In this document: positions 8,995-16,007 of the stretch, in pieces
Layout: every line of letters begins with the position of its first letter
Numbering within the stretch: the stretch's first letter is position 1
Assembly: GCF_000253155.1 (NCBI RefSeq)
Contig: NC_015291.1
Span: 62,001 to 126,000 of the forward strand
Origin: Streptococcus oralis Uo5
GTDB taxonomy: Bacteria > Bacillota > Bacilli > Lactobacillales > Streptococcaceae
Reading direction: 5' to 3'
Length of the DNA: 64,000 bases
Translations under genes and position numbers: made by a program
The notes under the pieces: model-generated
Seen by the model: the letters and a program-made list of their open reading frames with translations, nothing else
Told to the model about the DNA's origin: nothing
The model's database searches: none

Positions 8995-9657
8995 ATGTCA
9001 CAAGAGAGATATTTGCAAATCAAAAAAGAGCATCAAGTTCGTAAGTTTGTGGGGCGTTTCCTCTTCATTCTTCTCGCTATACTCGATGTTCTACTGGTAT
9101 CAAGTCATTCCAATTATGTCCCGCTTGTAACGGTGGCTATGGTAACGATTGTGCCTTTTAATCATTTTCTACTTGGTCCTCTTAGGAGGCAGAAAAAAGC
9201 TATAGAAAAAGAGCATCCAGAATGGAAAATACTCAGCACACAGGGAGTAAGGGTTCCCTCGGCTGAAGCCAATAAAAGAACCTTGGCTGGTATTGGGATC
9301 TTGATGGCCTTGCTGTTGTCTTTTGGGCTATTTTATAAACCTGTGAAACAGTCGAACGTCCAAGTAAACAATCCGCCTAAACTTGATTTTAACACGCCTG
9401 AAACGTCCAAGCCTTCTGAGTCTGAGTCGTCGAGTTCCTCTAAGACCAAAGAATCCAGTTCCTCAGAGCCGAAATCCTCGTCTTCGACTGAACAAAGTTC
9501 TAAAACCGAAAGTTCAGGAACAAAGCCGTCAAAAAGCGAATCCAATAATCCTTATTACCAGATTCCAGGACTTACTGACGAACAGGTGAGAGATATCATA
9601 TCGAAATCTGTGAAAGATTTGAGAGAAAAACAGTCAAAAGAAAAATCCGAGGAATAG
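8995..9657 (+). CDS. Membrane protein with Ser/Lys-rich extracellular linker
   Basis: 220 residues with the start at the ATG at 8995, because GAGGG at 8981-8985 is then well spaced; an ATG at 8989 overlaps the previous stop. It has two N-terminal helices (about residues 18-55), a third near 98-118, and then a low-complexity region rich in Ser, Glu, Lys and Thr (about residues 135-185) typical of a surface-exposed linker. The tail is charged (ISKSVKDLREKQSKEKSEE). No LPXTG signal is present. Function unknown; it may be a cell-envelope partner of the neighbouring membrane proteins. Confidence 0.7.
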   Translation: MSQERYLQIKKEHQVRKFVGRFLFILLAILDVLLVSSHSNYVPLVTVAMVTIVPFNHFLLGPLRRQKKAIEKEHPEWKILSTQGVRVPSAEANKRTLAGIGILMALLLSFGLFYKPVKQSNVQVNNPPKLDFNTPETSKPSESESSSSSKTKESSSSEPKSSSSTEQSSKTESSGTKPSKSESNNPYYQIPGLTDEQVRDIISKSVKDLREKQSKEKSEE

Positions 9658-9732
9658 ACTCGAGGACTTCAATGTCCTTCTGGACGAGTTAGTTTTGGGA
9701 TTTTACCGTATAGAATAACAGGAGGAGTTCAT

Positions 9733-10290
9733 ATGAATAAAGAAGTGATTGGTTTGATAGTTGGGACAATCGTCATCTTCCTATCTTTTGTATTTGTGTG
9801 TGGGACCTTTCTTTTCCTCTATCTTCGAGATCAGAAGTTGGTCCGCCTTGCCAAGTCATCCGTTTCTGGAACGGTTATCGGCTATAGCCGTTTTCGTGAG
9901 GGGTATCCACCTATCGTCGAATACACGGTGGATGGGATTGCTTATAAGAAAACCTTGCAGTATTTTATGTTCAAAACGGTCACAATTCCGTGGGGGACTA
10001 CTAAATTTTTAAAGGACTATACAAGAGAAGATATGCTGGCACCTTCAATCACTCGCTACAGCAACTCCTTTGTTTCCTTCAAACGCTTGATGCAGACCCA
10101 TTTCCCCCTTCATTCGGAGCTGACAGTCTGGTATGATCCAGACAAGCCGACCAGGGCCTATGTCGAACGTTACAGCGGAATGAACAAGTTTTACAAGTGG
10201 TTTGGTATCGGATTTGGGCTGGCTCTAGTTATAGTCTATGGGATAGTGATCCTAGCCTTTTTGTCCAATTTGTCCAAGATATACGCATAA
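9733..10290 (+). CDS. DUF3592-like membrane protein
   Basis: 185 residues with one N-terminal helix (about 8-30) and one C-terminal helix (about 155-178) around a beta-rich soluble domain (SGTVIGYSRFREGYPPIVEYTVDG, then LTVWYDPDKPTRAYVE). The pattern of a YPPIVEYTVDG motif followed by a YDPxxP motif matches the DUF3592 family as I remember it; family function is unknown. A strong ribosome site (CAGGAGGAG) precedes the ATG. It ends the five-gene cluster. Confidence 0.7.
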   Translation: MNKEVIGLIVGTIVIFLSFVFVCGTFLFLYLRDQKLVRLAKSSVSGTVIGYSRFREGYPPIVEYTVDGIAYKKTLQYFMFKTVTIPWGTTKFLKDYTREDMLAPSITRYSNSFVSFKRLMQTHFPLHSELTVWYDPDKPTRAYVERYSGMNKFYKWFGIGFGLALVIVYGIVILAFLSNLSKIYA

Positions 10291-10433
10291 AGGTCAGTTG
10301 GTTAATAGGAAATTTAATTTCCCATCGAGCTTCAAGGAGGACAGAGTTTCTTTTCCATTTCCATGCTTATCAATCTTTTCTATCCGATACAGAGAAAAGG
10401 TTGCCTCCTACAAATACAGACAGGAAGTGAATT

Positions 10434-10462
10434 TTGACAAAGCCCCTTATTCGAGATATAAT
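10434..10462 (+). promoter_or_regulatory. Promoter of the CstR-like repressor gene, with possible operator half-site
   Basis: TTGACA at 10434-10439 and TATAAT at 10457-10462 with a 17-bp spacer: an exact consensus promoter. The spacer contains CCCCTTAT (10443-10450), which resembles half of the palindrome at the rhodanese promoter at 11912-11934. This suggests self-regulation by the repressor encoded just downstream. Confidence 0.75.
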
Positions 10463-10489
10463 GAAGAAAAAGTGACCAAGGATAAATCA

Positions 10490-10747
10490 ATGACAAACTC
10501 AAAGTATATAACACGCCTGAAACGTTCAGAGGGTCAGTTGCGTGGGATTCAAAAGATGATTGAAGAAGATCGTGACTGCGCAGATATTGTTACGCAGTTG
10601 ACAGCAGTGAAATCTAGCGTTGAGCGCGTGATTGAGATGATCATTACTGAAAATCTCACTGACTGTATCAACCAACCACTAGACGACCCCGAGGCTCAAA
10701 AGGAACGCCTAGAAAAGGCCATCCGATACCTGATTAAACGAAAATAA
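10490..10747 (+). CDS. CsoR-family repressor, CstR-like (persulfide sensor)
   Basis: 85-residue all-helical DNA-binding repressor of the CsoR/RcnR family (DUF156): RLKRSEGQLRGIQKMI at the N-terminus is the family signature. Copper-sensing CsoR proteins use Cys-His-Cys. Here Cys30 and Cys59 are present, but the position of the histidine (residue 55) is Asn. That two-cysteine, no-histidine pattern is typical of CstR, which senses persulfides and reactive sulfur. The neighbouring rhodanese genes support this reading. I chose the ATG at 10490 because it gives the family length and lies 28 bp after the -10 box. A weaker alternative is a copper or other metal sensor. Confidence 0.83.
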   Translation: MTNSKYITRLKRSEGQLRGIQKMIEEDRDCADIVTQLTAVKSSVERVIEMIITENLTDCINQPLDDPEAQKERLEKAIRYLIKRK

Positions 10748-10935
10748 ACTAATTTGCTATTGATAAACAATGCAGACAAAGGTATTTAAGTTTGTTCCGA
10801 CAAAAAAATCATGTCGGACAAACGGATGATTTCCCCCAAATACCAATGAGCAAACCTCTTTTTAGATACCATCAATTTGCTTCGTTTTATAGAAGCGACG
10901 GGCTACGAATCCTATATCAGTGGGTTGCAGAAATG
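10748..10935. other. Intergenic stretch without a supported gene
   Basis: Non-coding as far as I can tell. A short inverted repeat, TTTGTTCCGACA (10791-10802) and TGTCGGACAAA (10814-10824), may be a hairpin terminator for the repressor gene. An open frame across it has no ribosome site or recognisable product. Confidence 0.5.
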
Positions 10936-10968
10936 AAAAAACCGATTAAGGAACTTAATCGGTTTTTT
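10936..10968. terminator. Bidirectional terminator between repressor and rhodanese genes
   Basis: 15-bp perfect stem (10936-10950 with 10954-10968) with GAA loop, A-tract on the left and T-tract on the right, so it can stop transcription from both converging units. Confidence 0.9.
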
Positions 10969-10970
10969 CA

Positions 10971-11267
10971 TTATTCTACTTGACCGGGCCAAGCATTCAT
11001 ACCACCTTCTACATTGATAACGGTGAGGCCTTGGGCGCTTAGAAATTCACAAGCAGATGCGGATCGCACTCCACCTTGACAGATGACATGGTATTCCTGG
11101 TCAGGTTTGAGTTCTTTGTAACCTTGCTCCAAGGTACTTAACGGAAGATTTTTGGCACTTGGTGCATGTCCTGCTTGGAATTCATGCACTTCACGTACAT
11201 CGATAAGATTTAGATTTTCATTTAGGTATTTTTCATAAAAGTCAGCCATGCTGATACTAGTTTCCAT
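10971..11267 (-). CDS. Single-domain rhodanese (sulfurtransferase)
   Basis: 98-residue rhodanese-like protein that would move sulfane sulfur through a persulfide on its active-site cysteine. It shows LIDVREVHEFQAGHAPSAKN, the active loop CQGGVRS and the closing motif NVEGGMNAWPG. The start at 11267 is supported by AAGGAG upstream. It is the last gene of a unit that begins with another rhodanese, and it overlaps the end of a broken CoA-disulfide-reductase remnant by 11 bp. Likely role: handling persulfide under control of the CstR-like repressor. Confidence 0.9.
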   Translation of the reverse strand: METSISMADFYEKYLNENLNLIDVREVHEFQAGHAPSAKNLPLSTLEQGYKELKPDQEYHVICQGGVRSASACEFLSAQGLTVINVEGGMNAWPGQVE

Positions 11268-11582
11268 ATTTGACTCCTTCTGGATTAGCCATTTTATATT
11301 GTGAATAAGCGCCATCAAGGCTTTGGACGGTAAATCCTGCCTGCTGGAGGCTGTTCTTTGCAATATAGCGATGTAGGCCTGGTTCTTGTCTGGTTCATCC
11401 AAGTTCTCCCATAGTTCGCTTAGGGGGATGTGGATGGTGTCAACCTTAAGTCGACCACTTTGGAATTCGCCACTTGTCCGTACATCAAGGAATTTCTTTC
11501 CCTTAGTCAGTTCGTCTTCGAGCTGGTACCATTGGATATTATCGCTCAGACCTTCGATAAGGTTCAAGGCTACGTAGCCCAT
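11257..11582 (-). pseudogene. Remnant of CoA-disulfide reductase, C-terminal rhodanese domain, frameshifted
   Basis: Reading from 11582, one frame gives a linker and rhodanese start (GYVALNLIEG, IQWYQLED, FLDVRTSGEFQSG, IPLSELWEN) up to about 11377. A second frame then continues the same domain (GLHRYIAKNSLQQAGFTV, LDGAYSQYKMANPEG) to a stop at 11257-11259. The order matches the C-terminal rhodanese domain of CoA-disulfide reductases of the CoADR-RHD type. The FAD/NAD domains are gone and the remaining part carries a frameshift; the active-site cysteine loop falls at the break. It lies between two intact rhodanese genes, so the operon once coded for a fuller persulfide pathway. Confidence 0.75.
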
Positions 11583-11591
11583 TTTATGCTT

Positions 11592-11900
11592 CTAGATGAC
11601 CTTACCTGTCCAAGCGCTCATACCGCCTCGGACATTGATGACATCATAGCCTTTTTTCTTAAGCTTTTTCGCAGCTAGTTTGCTTCGTACACCAGAATGA
11701 CAAATGACATAAAGTGTTTCTTTTGTCGCTGGTGTATAAGATCCGATTTCGGTTAGAGGGACATTCTTGGCGTTTTTGATATGACCCCTACGGAATTCTA
11801 TAGGCGTCCGAACATCCAGTAGCTGAATCGGTTCTCTGAGTTTAGCTTCTAACTCGCTGGTCGAAATACTGTCAATTTTTGTAAATAATAAGTGAAACAT
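11592..11900 (-). CDS. Single-domain rhodanese, first gene of the CstR-like regulon
   Basis: 102-residue rhodanese-like sulfurtransferase with LLDVRTPIEFRRGHIKNAKN, the active loop CHSGVRS and NVRGGMSAWTG. Start at 11900: GGAGGTG precedes it closely, better than an in-frame ATG 12 bp upstream. The promoter and a 23-bp palindrome lie immediately upstream, so this gene heads the unit. It shares the fold of the gene at 10971 but the two are clearly diverged. Probable role: sulfane-sulfur transfer or persulfide detoxification. Confidence 0.9.
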   Translation of the reverse strand: MFHLLFTKIDSISTSELEAKLREPIQLLDVRTPIEFRRGHIKNAKNVPLTEIGSYTPATKETLYVICHSGVRSKLAAKKLKKKGYDVINVRGGMSAWTGKVI

Positions 11901-11911
11901 AGGCACCTCCA

Positions 11912-11960
11912 AATATACCCTTATGGGGTATATTAAACCATGAAGTCAAGCTTTTGTCAA
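11912..11960 (-). promoter_or_regulatory. Rhodanese promoter with CstR/CsoR-type palindromic operator
   Basis: On the minus strand, TTGACA (11955-11960) and TTTAAT (11932-11937) are 17 bp apart. A palindrome covers 11912-11934: arms AATATACC and GGTATATT around C-TTAT-GG. A GC-rich core flanked by ATA is typical for CsoR-family operators. It overlaps the -10 box and the likely start point, so binding would block transcription. Confidence 0.82.
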
Positions 11961-12018
11961 GCAAGTTGTTTTGACTTGGGAGGGAATTAGTTTCGAGAGT
12001 CTAGAAAGCAGGCTATTC

Positions 12019-12047
12019 TTGACCTTTCAAAGGCTTTTTGATATGAT
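12019..12047 (+). promoter_or_regulatory. Promoter of the acetyltransferase gene
   Basis: TTGACC at 12019-12024 and TATGAT at 12042-12047, spacer 17 bp, 28 bp before the start codon. Confidence 0.7.
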
Positions 12048-12075
12048 GAGTCCAAAGTAAGTGTGAGGTGATAAG

Positions 12076-12639
12076 ATGGCTAGCGAATACCAGAAAATGA
12101 TAGCAGGGGAGCCTTACCGTCCGTCGGACCCAGAGTTGCGTGTCTTGGCACAAGCTTCTCGCCAAAAACAGGCTGCCTTTAACAAGGAAGAAGATCCCTT
12201 GAAGGGAGCGAATATTATCAAGACTTGGTTTGGCTCAACTGGGCAAAATCTCTATGTCAATCCACGCTTGGTGGTGGACTACGGTGTCAATATCCATCTA
12301 GGGGAAAATTTTTATTCTAATTGGAACTTGACTATGCTGGATGTTTGTCCGATTCGCATCGGGAACAACGCCATGCTTGGCCCCAACTGTCAGTTTTTAA
12401 CCCCACTCCATCCACTGGATCCGGATGAACGCAATTCAGGGGTCGAATACGGCAAGCCCATCACCATTGGAGATAATTTCTGGGCTGGAGGTAGCGTCAT
12501 TGTCCTTCCTGGAGTGACACTGGGAAATAATGTCGTTGCAGGAGCAGGGGCCGTGATTACCAAGTCCTTTGGCGACAATGTTGTCCTAGGTGGGAATCCT
12601 GCGCGTGTTATCAAGGAAATCCCAGTAAAAGAAAACTAA
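12076..12639 (+). CDS. Sugar O-acetyltransferase (Maa/LacA/NodL type)
   Basis: 187 residues of a hexapeptide-repeat, left-handed beta-helix acetyltransferase that uses acetyl-CoA. The N-terminus carries the maltose-acetyltransferase cap (MIAGEPYRPSDPELR, then ARRKQ-like ASRQKQAAFN). The core shows VDYGVNIHLGENFYSNW, the catalytic histidine segment LTPLHPLDPDERN and the repeat run IGDNFWAGGSVIVLPG, then GNNVVAGAGAV. GAGGTG precedes the ATG. It has its own promoter and terminator. Substrate is probably a simple sugar such as maltose, glucose or galactoside. Confidence 0.9.
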   Translation: MASEYQKMIAGEPYRPSDPELRVLAQASRQKQAAFNKEEDPLKGANIIKTWFGSTGQNLYVNPRLVVDYGVNIHLGENFYSNWNLTMLDVCPIRIGNNAMLGPNCQFLTPLHPLDPDERNSGVEYGKPITIGDNFWAGGSVIVLPGVTLGNNVVAGAGAVITKSFGDNVVLGGNPARVIKEIPVKEN

Positions 12640-12666
12640 AAAGAACAGCCCAAGCTGTTCTTTTTA
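12640..12666. terminator. Terminator after the acetyltransferase gene
   Basis: 10-bp perfect stem AAAGAACAGC / GCTGTTCTTT with CCAA loop, then more T. It may also serve the opposing DUF4956 gene. Confidence 0.82.
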
Positions 12667-12678
12667 TGAGCTTTAGTC

Positions 12679-13362
12679 TTATAAATTTTTCTTCTTTTTG
12701 GCTTTCTTGGTCAAGGAGACATTGCACTGAGAAATCTTGCTTGTCAGGTAGCTTGTCAGTTGGAAGTCGTCTACTTGAGGATTAAGATCGACTTCGTAGA
12801 CGGTTTGCAAGGATTCACCAGCGTTGCTGGTATCTACTGAGATAAGGTCAGACTCGGTGCAAAATTGATCCAGCGCGACCTGGATAGTATCTAGGCGGTC
12901 TTCTTTATTGGGAAGTGTGATGGTCAAGAGTCTACGACGTTGGTGATTGCTCTTGCTCTGTTGTTTTTCCAAAAGGAGCCAAATACCTAGGATAAAGACC
13001 GTGAAGAGAACGGCTAAGAGAAGGTAGCCTGTCCCTGCCGCCAGACCGATGATCATGGCTAGAAAGATAGCGATTAGCTCTCGAGAGCCACTCGTTGCAG
13101 AACGAAAACGAATGAGACTAAAGGTCCCTGCCACTGCAATGGACGTTCCGAGACTACCATTGACGAGGAAGATAACCAGCGTCATCAAACAAGGTAAAAG
13201 GGTCAAACTGATGACAAATTCCCGTGTGTAAAGAGTCCGTTGCTTGTAGGCCCAGCTGAGTGCTAGTCCTAGAAAAAGGCTGACGACGAGGGCGAGTAGG
13301 AGTTGGAGGGGGTCAGCAGTGGCGGTTGCGTCGTTGAAAATAGAGTTAAAAAGATTAGACAT
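12679..13362 (-). CDS. DUF4956 membrane protein
   Basis: 227-residue protein with four or five N-terminal helices, a conserved FSLIRFRSATSGSRE segment between helices, and a C-terminal soluble domain of about 90 residues. This fits the DUF4956 family. The start at 13362 (MSNLFN) overlaps the 3' end of the VTC-domain gene by 8 bp, so the pair is co-translated. In many firmicutes DUF4956, VTC and CotH- or DUF4353-type genes occur together; the family role is unknown, with polyphosphate or surface-carbohydrate links proposed from the VTC partner. Confidence 0.83.
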   Translation of the reverse strand: MSNLFNSIFNDATATADPLQLLLALVVSLFLGLALSWAYKQRTLYTREFVISLTLLPCLMTLVIFLVNGSLGTSIAVAGTFSLIRFRSATSGSRELIAIFLAMIIGLAAGTGYLLLAVLFTVFILGIWLLLEKQQSKSNHQRRRLLTITLPNKEDRLDTIQVALDQFCTESDLISVDTSNAGESLQTVYEVDLNPQVDDFQLTSYLTSKISQCNVSLTKKAKKKKNL

Positions 13363-14131
13363 AAGCATTACCTACACTTTCTCCGATAGGTTGAGGTGCA
13401 TAGGCCAGTCCCTGTGATTTATGGTAGGCGCAGGAGTATTTTGAGAATTTTTGCTCTACTAGCCCATACTTATCAAGGATATCCTGTAGCCATTGTGGTT
13501 TGTCACCAGGCGCTTTGATTTCCATGATGACCAGTTCGTCTTCTAAGAGAGGCAGACCTTTTTTGTCAGCGAATAGGCAGACCTGTTTATCACGATAGGT
13601 CAGATTTTGGTCAAGAGTGACACGAATTTTCTGGTAGGGGGATCCTGGGATTTTCTTTTTTTCTTTTAGTGAAAAACGGTCATAAGAGATATAGATACGC
13701 GGTTTGAGATCTTCACTGTAGCGTTGGCGTAGCTTTTGAACCTCTGCTACCAGAAAGCTATCTTTGATCAGGTCTTCTCCCCAACCCTTGGTGATGAGTT
13801 GGGTGATGGTATCTGACTGGGCCAGGACGCGGTGCTTGTGACCGACACCGGCATCATCTTTTGACTTGATTTCTAGAAAGACGGGGCTGTTAGCGCTTGG
13901 TTGCGCGAGATAGGTTCGCATACGGATTTTTTCCTTCTTATGCTGATCCTGCAGAGAGTCTTGGATGAGCTGAAAATCTTCTGTATCAAAGTAGATATTG
14001 GAAATAGTCGAAGTCGGATAGTCGTCCTCGACGAGGTAGTCTTTCAAATCTTCTATTAAATCGTGTAGGTCTGTTTTAGAGACCAGGTACTTGGTTTCGA
14101 TCCGTTCAAAGCTTGTTTCTAGGGGTTTCAT
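13355..14131 (-). CDS. VTC-domain protein (polyphosphate-polymerase-like fold)
   Basis: 258-residue soluble protein with a triphosphate-tunnel fold. Visible signs are FERIETKYLVSK near the N-terminus (the ExExK-type strand), SNIYFDTEDF, KIRMRTY, a VFLEIKSKDD strand, PRIYISYDRFSL and LPLLEDELVIMEIKAPG. All are typical charged strands of VTC4-like domains. The start at 14131 follows AAAGGAG. The gene is divergent from the DUF4353 lipoprotein gene across 201 bp and overlaps the DUF4956 gene downstream. Catalytic activity cannot be confirmed from sequence. Confidence 0.83.
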   Translation of the reverse strand: MKPLETSFERIETKYLVSKTDLHDLIEDLKDYLVEDDYPTSTISNIYFDTEDFQLIQDSLQDQHKKEKIRMRTYLAQPSANSPVFLEIKSKDDAGVGHKHRVLAQSDTITQLITKGWGEDLIKDSFLVAEVQKLRQRYSEDLKPRIYISYDRFSLKEKKKIPGSPYQKIRVTLDQNLTYRDKQVCLFADKKGLPLLEDELVIMEIKAPGDKPQWLQDILDKYGLVEQKFSKYSCAYHKSQGLAYAPQPIGESVGNAYV

Positions 14132-14242
14132 AAGCAATTTCTCCTTTAGATAAATCATAGATTAAACAAGGTAAACTTGCTTGGAACAAGTCTAGAGGAC
14201 ATTTCTAAAAGTTTTATTAAGCGAAACTTAACTGAAACTGAA

Positions 14243-14259
14243 TTTAAGGAAACTTTCAG
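14243..14259 (+). promoter_or_regulatory. Possible CiaR-like direct repeat in the divergent VTC / lipoprotein region
   Basis: TTTAAG (14243-14248), 5 bp, TTTCAG (14254-14259). The CiaR consensus in pneumococcus is TTTAAG-N5-TTTAAG, so this has one mismatch and the right spacing. I see no convincing -10 box at the expected distance, so this is a weak call. The region also has several GAAACT repeats. Confidence 0.3.
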
Positions 14260-14332
14260 AAAAGTTTTAGTTTTGTTTCAGGAATCTTCTGTAGACTGTC
14301 TAGCTATATCATACGAAGGAGAGGAAAAAGCT

Positions 14333-15583
14333 ATGAAATCAAAAAAATGGACCCTACTCGCAACGAGTTTAACGGCAATGGTGCTGATGGCAGCATGTGC
14401 CCAGTCAACAACTACATCCAATACCAATGCAACGACAAATAGTGCCACAACAACTGCAACAAAGACAAACCAATCTTCCTATTTTACAGAGAAGGACTAT
14501 GATACTTCTTATGATGAAAGCACAGCTTCTAAAATTGAGCTATCTGGCTCATCTGCAAACGTCTCTGGAGATGGAGTGACAGTCGTCTCTGAATCAACAG
14601 TGACCATCACAAAATCTGGAACCTATGTGATTTCAGGTCAGTCTGACGGAGTGCAAATCAAGGTCGAGGTAGATAAGTCTGCAGATGTTCATCTAGTCCT
14701 AAAAGGAGCGACCATGACCAATACCAATGCAGCGATATCTGCGACATCAGCTGGCCATGTCTACTTGACTTTAGCAGAGGGAACCACCAACAGTCTCTCT
14801 GACTCAAGCTCTAACAGCGACGAAAAAGCAAACGCAGCTCTCTTTTCTAAGGTGGATTTGACCATCAACGGGAAAGGAACTCTCAATGTAGATGGCAAGA
14901 AAAACAATGGTATCAAGGCTAACGACACCCTCCACATCACGGGTGGAACCTATAACATCACAGCAGTTGGCGATGCCTTTAATGTCAATGATGAACTCAA
15001 CATCACTGGTACGACCATGACTATCGATGCCCAGGAAGATGGCGTAAAGGTGGACAATGACGAGGATACTTCAGTCGGAACCATGTACCTATCCAACAAC
15101 AACATCACCGTCACAGCAGGAGATGATGGAATTCACGCTTCTGGTAACCTAGTGATTGATAGCGGTACCTATACCGTCAAGAATTCAACAGAAGGGATAG
15201 AAGGAAAATCCATCACCATAAACGACGGCGATATAAATGTCTATGCGACAGATGATGGTGTCAATGCGGCTAACAAAAATGCTCAACAAAGTGAGATTTT
15301 CTTTGCCATGAACGGTGGGAACCTGACAGTAGAAGTTGGTCAAGGGGATACAGACCCAATCGACTCAAACGGGGATATCACGGTTACAGGTGGAACCATT
15401 AAAATGATTGGTCAAACAGGTTTTGACTTTGATGGAACAGCGACCTACACAGGCGGGGATATCTATCTCAACGGCGAAAAACAAACGGAAATCGTCAACT
15501 CTATGCCTGGAGGCGGTGGACCAAATGAAGGCCCTCAAGGAAATGGTGGTCCTGGCGGTCCAGCCCCTGGCGGACGAGGATAA
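14333..15583 (+). CDS. DUF4353 carbohydrate-binding-domain lipoprotein
   Basis: 416-residue lipoprotein. The start at 14333 follows AAGGAGAGG and gives a clean signal peptide with lipobox LMAAC (Cys22), then a Thr/Asn/Ser-rich linker. The body is a run of beta-helix-like repeats (GTYVISGQSDG, GTLNVDGKKNNGIKAND, ITVTAGDDGIHASGNL, INDGDINVYATDDGVNA) as in the DUF4353 family. The C-terminus is a Gly/Pro-rich tail. It is anchored on the outer face of the membrane and is divergent from the VTC/DUF4956 pair, which suggests a shared pathway. Ligand unknown. Confidence 0.85.
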   Translation: MKSKKWTLLATSLTAMVLMAACAQSTTTSNTNATTNSATTTATKTNQSSYFTEKDYDTSYDESTASKIELSGSSANVSGDGVTVVSESTVTITKSGTYVISGQSDGVQIKVEVDKSADVHLVLKGATMTNTNAAISATSAGHVYLTLAEGTTNSLSDSSSNSDEKANAALFSKVDLTINGKGTLNVDGKKNNGIKANDTLHITGGTYNITAVGDAFNVNDELNITGTTMTIDAQEDGVKVDNDEDTSVGTMYLSNNNITVTAGDDGIHASGNLVIDSGTYTVKNSTEGIEGKSITINDGDINVYATDDGVNAANKNAQQSEIFFAMNGGNLTVEVGQGDTDPIDSNGDITVTGGTIKMIGQTGFDFDGTATYTGGDIYLNGEKQTEIVNSMPGGGGPNEGPQGNGGPGGPAPGGRG

Positions 15584-15590
15584 AAAAGAA

Positions 15591-15622
15591 TCTCCTTTCT
15601 CGAAAGAGAAGGGAGAGTTTTT
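15591..15622 (+). terminator. Terminator after the DUF4353 gene
   Basis: 11-bp stem (15591-15601 with 15606-15616) with GAAA loop and one G-T pair, then GTTTTT. Confidence 0.8.
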
Positions 15623-15644
15623 ATGTTTGAGAGATGGATTATAG

Positions 15645-15794
15645 CTAAAACAACTCCCAATTAGGTCTTGAAAATTTCTTAGTCTGTTTCATATAAAAAT
15701 GAGTAAAATGAATTTCCATCGCCAAGGTCATTAGAGTTGCGATAGCAATGACGATGGTAGGATTGGCTGAGAAAAGCAGAGGAAGAATAGGCCT
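15645..15794 (-). pseudogene. Possible C-terminal fragment of a lost membrane protein
   Basis: The minus strand codes for a 49-residue run with a hydrophobic helix (LLFSANPTIVIAIATLMTLA) and a basic tail (YMKQTKKFSRPNWELF) ending in a stop at 15645-15647, but with a stop just upstream at 15795-15797 and no start. This looks like the end of a deleted membrane protein gene. Weak support from sequence alone. The rest of 15795-15876 shows nothing I recognise. Confidence 0.35.
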
Positions 15795-15876
15795 TTAAAA
15801 AGTGGACAGGAAAGACCATTTCGGAGTATAGAGAGGAAGTTCAAAAACATTTTTAGAAATAAGACATATGCATTAT

Positions 15877-15910
15877 AAACATCAGATACGAATCTGGTGT
15901 TTTATTTTTT
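15877..15910 (+). terminator. Terminator upstream of the ABC operon
   Basis: 11-bp stem AAACATCAGAT / ATCTGGTGTTT with ACGA loop, followed by ATTTTTT. It insulates the ABC exporter promoter. Confidence 0.75.
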
Positions 15911-15930
15911 AAAGAATTTAACCCTTTCTC

Positions 15931-15993
15931 TTGACAAGTGAGTAATCACTCACTATAATGGGTTTATATTTAGTAAGTGAGTAAGCACTCACC
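15931..15993 (+). promoter_or_regulatory. ABC exporter promoter with two TetR-type operators
   Basis: TTGACA (15931-15936) and TATAAT (15954-15959) with a 17-bp spacer. The spacer is filled by the palindrome AGTGAGT-AATC-ACTCACT (15937-15954). A second copy, AGTGAGT-AAGC-ACTCACC, lies at 15976-15993 in the early transcribed region. The TetR gene at the end of the operon is the obvious binder, giving self-limiting expression that is released by a ligand. Confidence 0.88.
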
Positions 15994-16007
15994 AAAGGGG
16001 GAAGTAA

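Noticed and set aside
10490-10747. Copper-sensing CsoR
   Set aside because: The histidine of the Cys-His-Cys site is replaced by Asn, and the linked genes are rhodaneses, not a copper ATPase or chaperone.
10792-10983. 63-codon frame after the CstR-like gene
   Set aside because: It runs through a bidirectional terminator, has no ribosome site and no recognisable motif.
14177-14332. N-terminal extension of the DUF4353 lipoprotein
   Set aside because: The upstream frame would bury the signal peptide; the ATG at 14333 has a good ribosome site and gives a proper lipobox.
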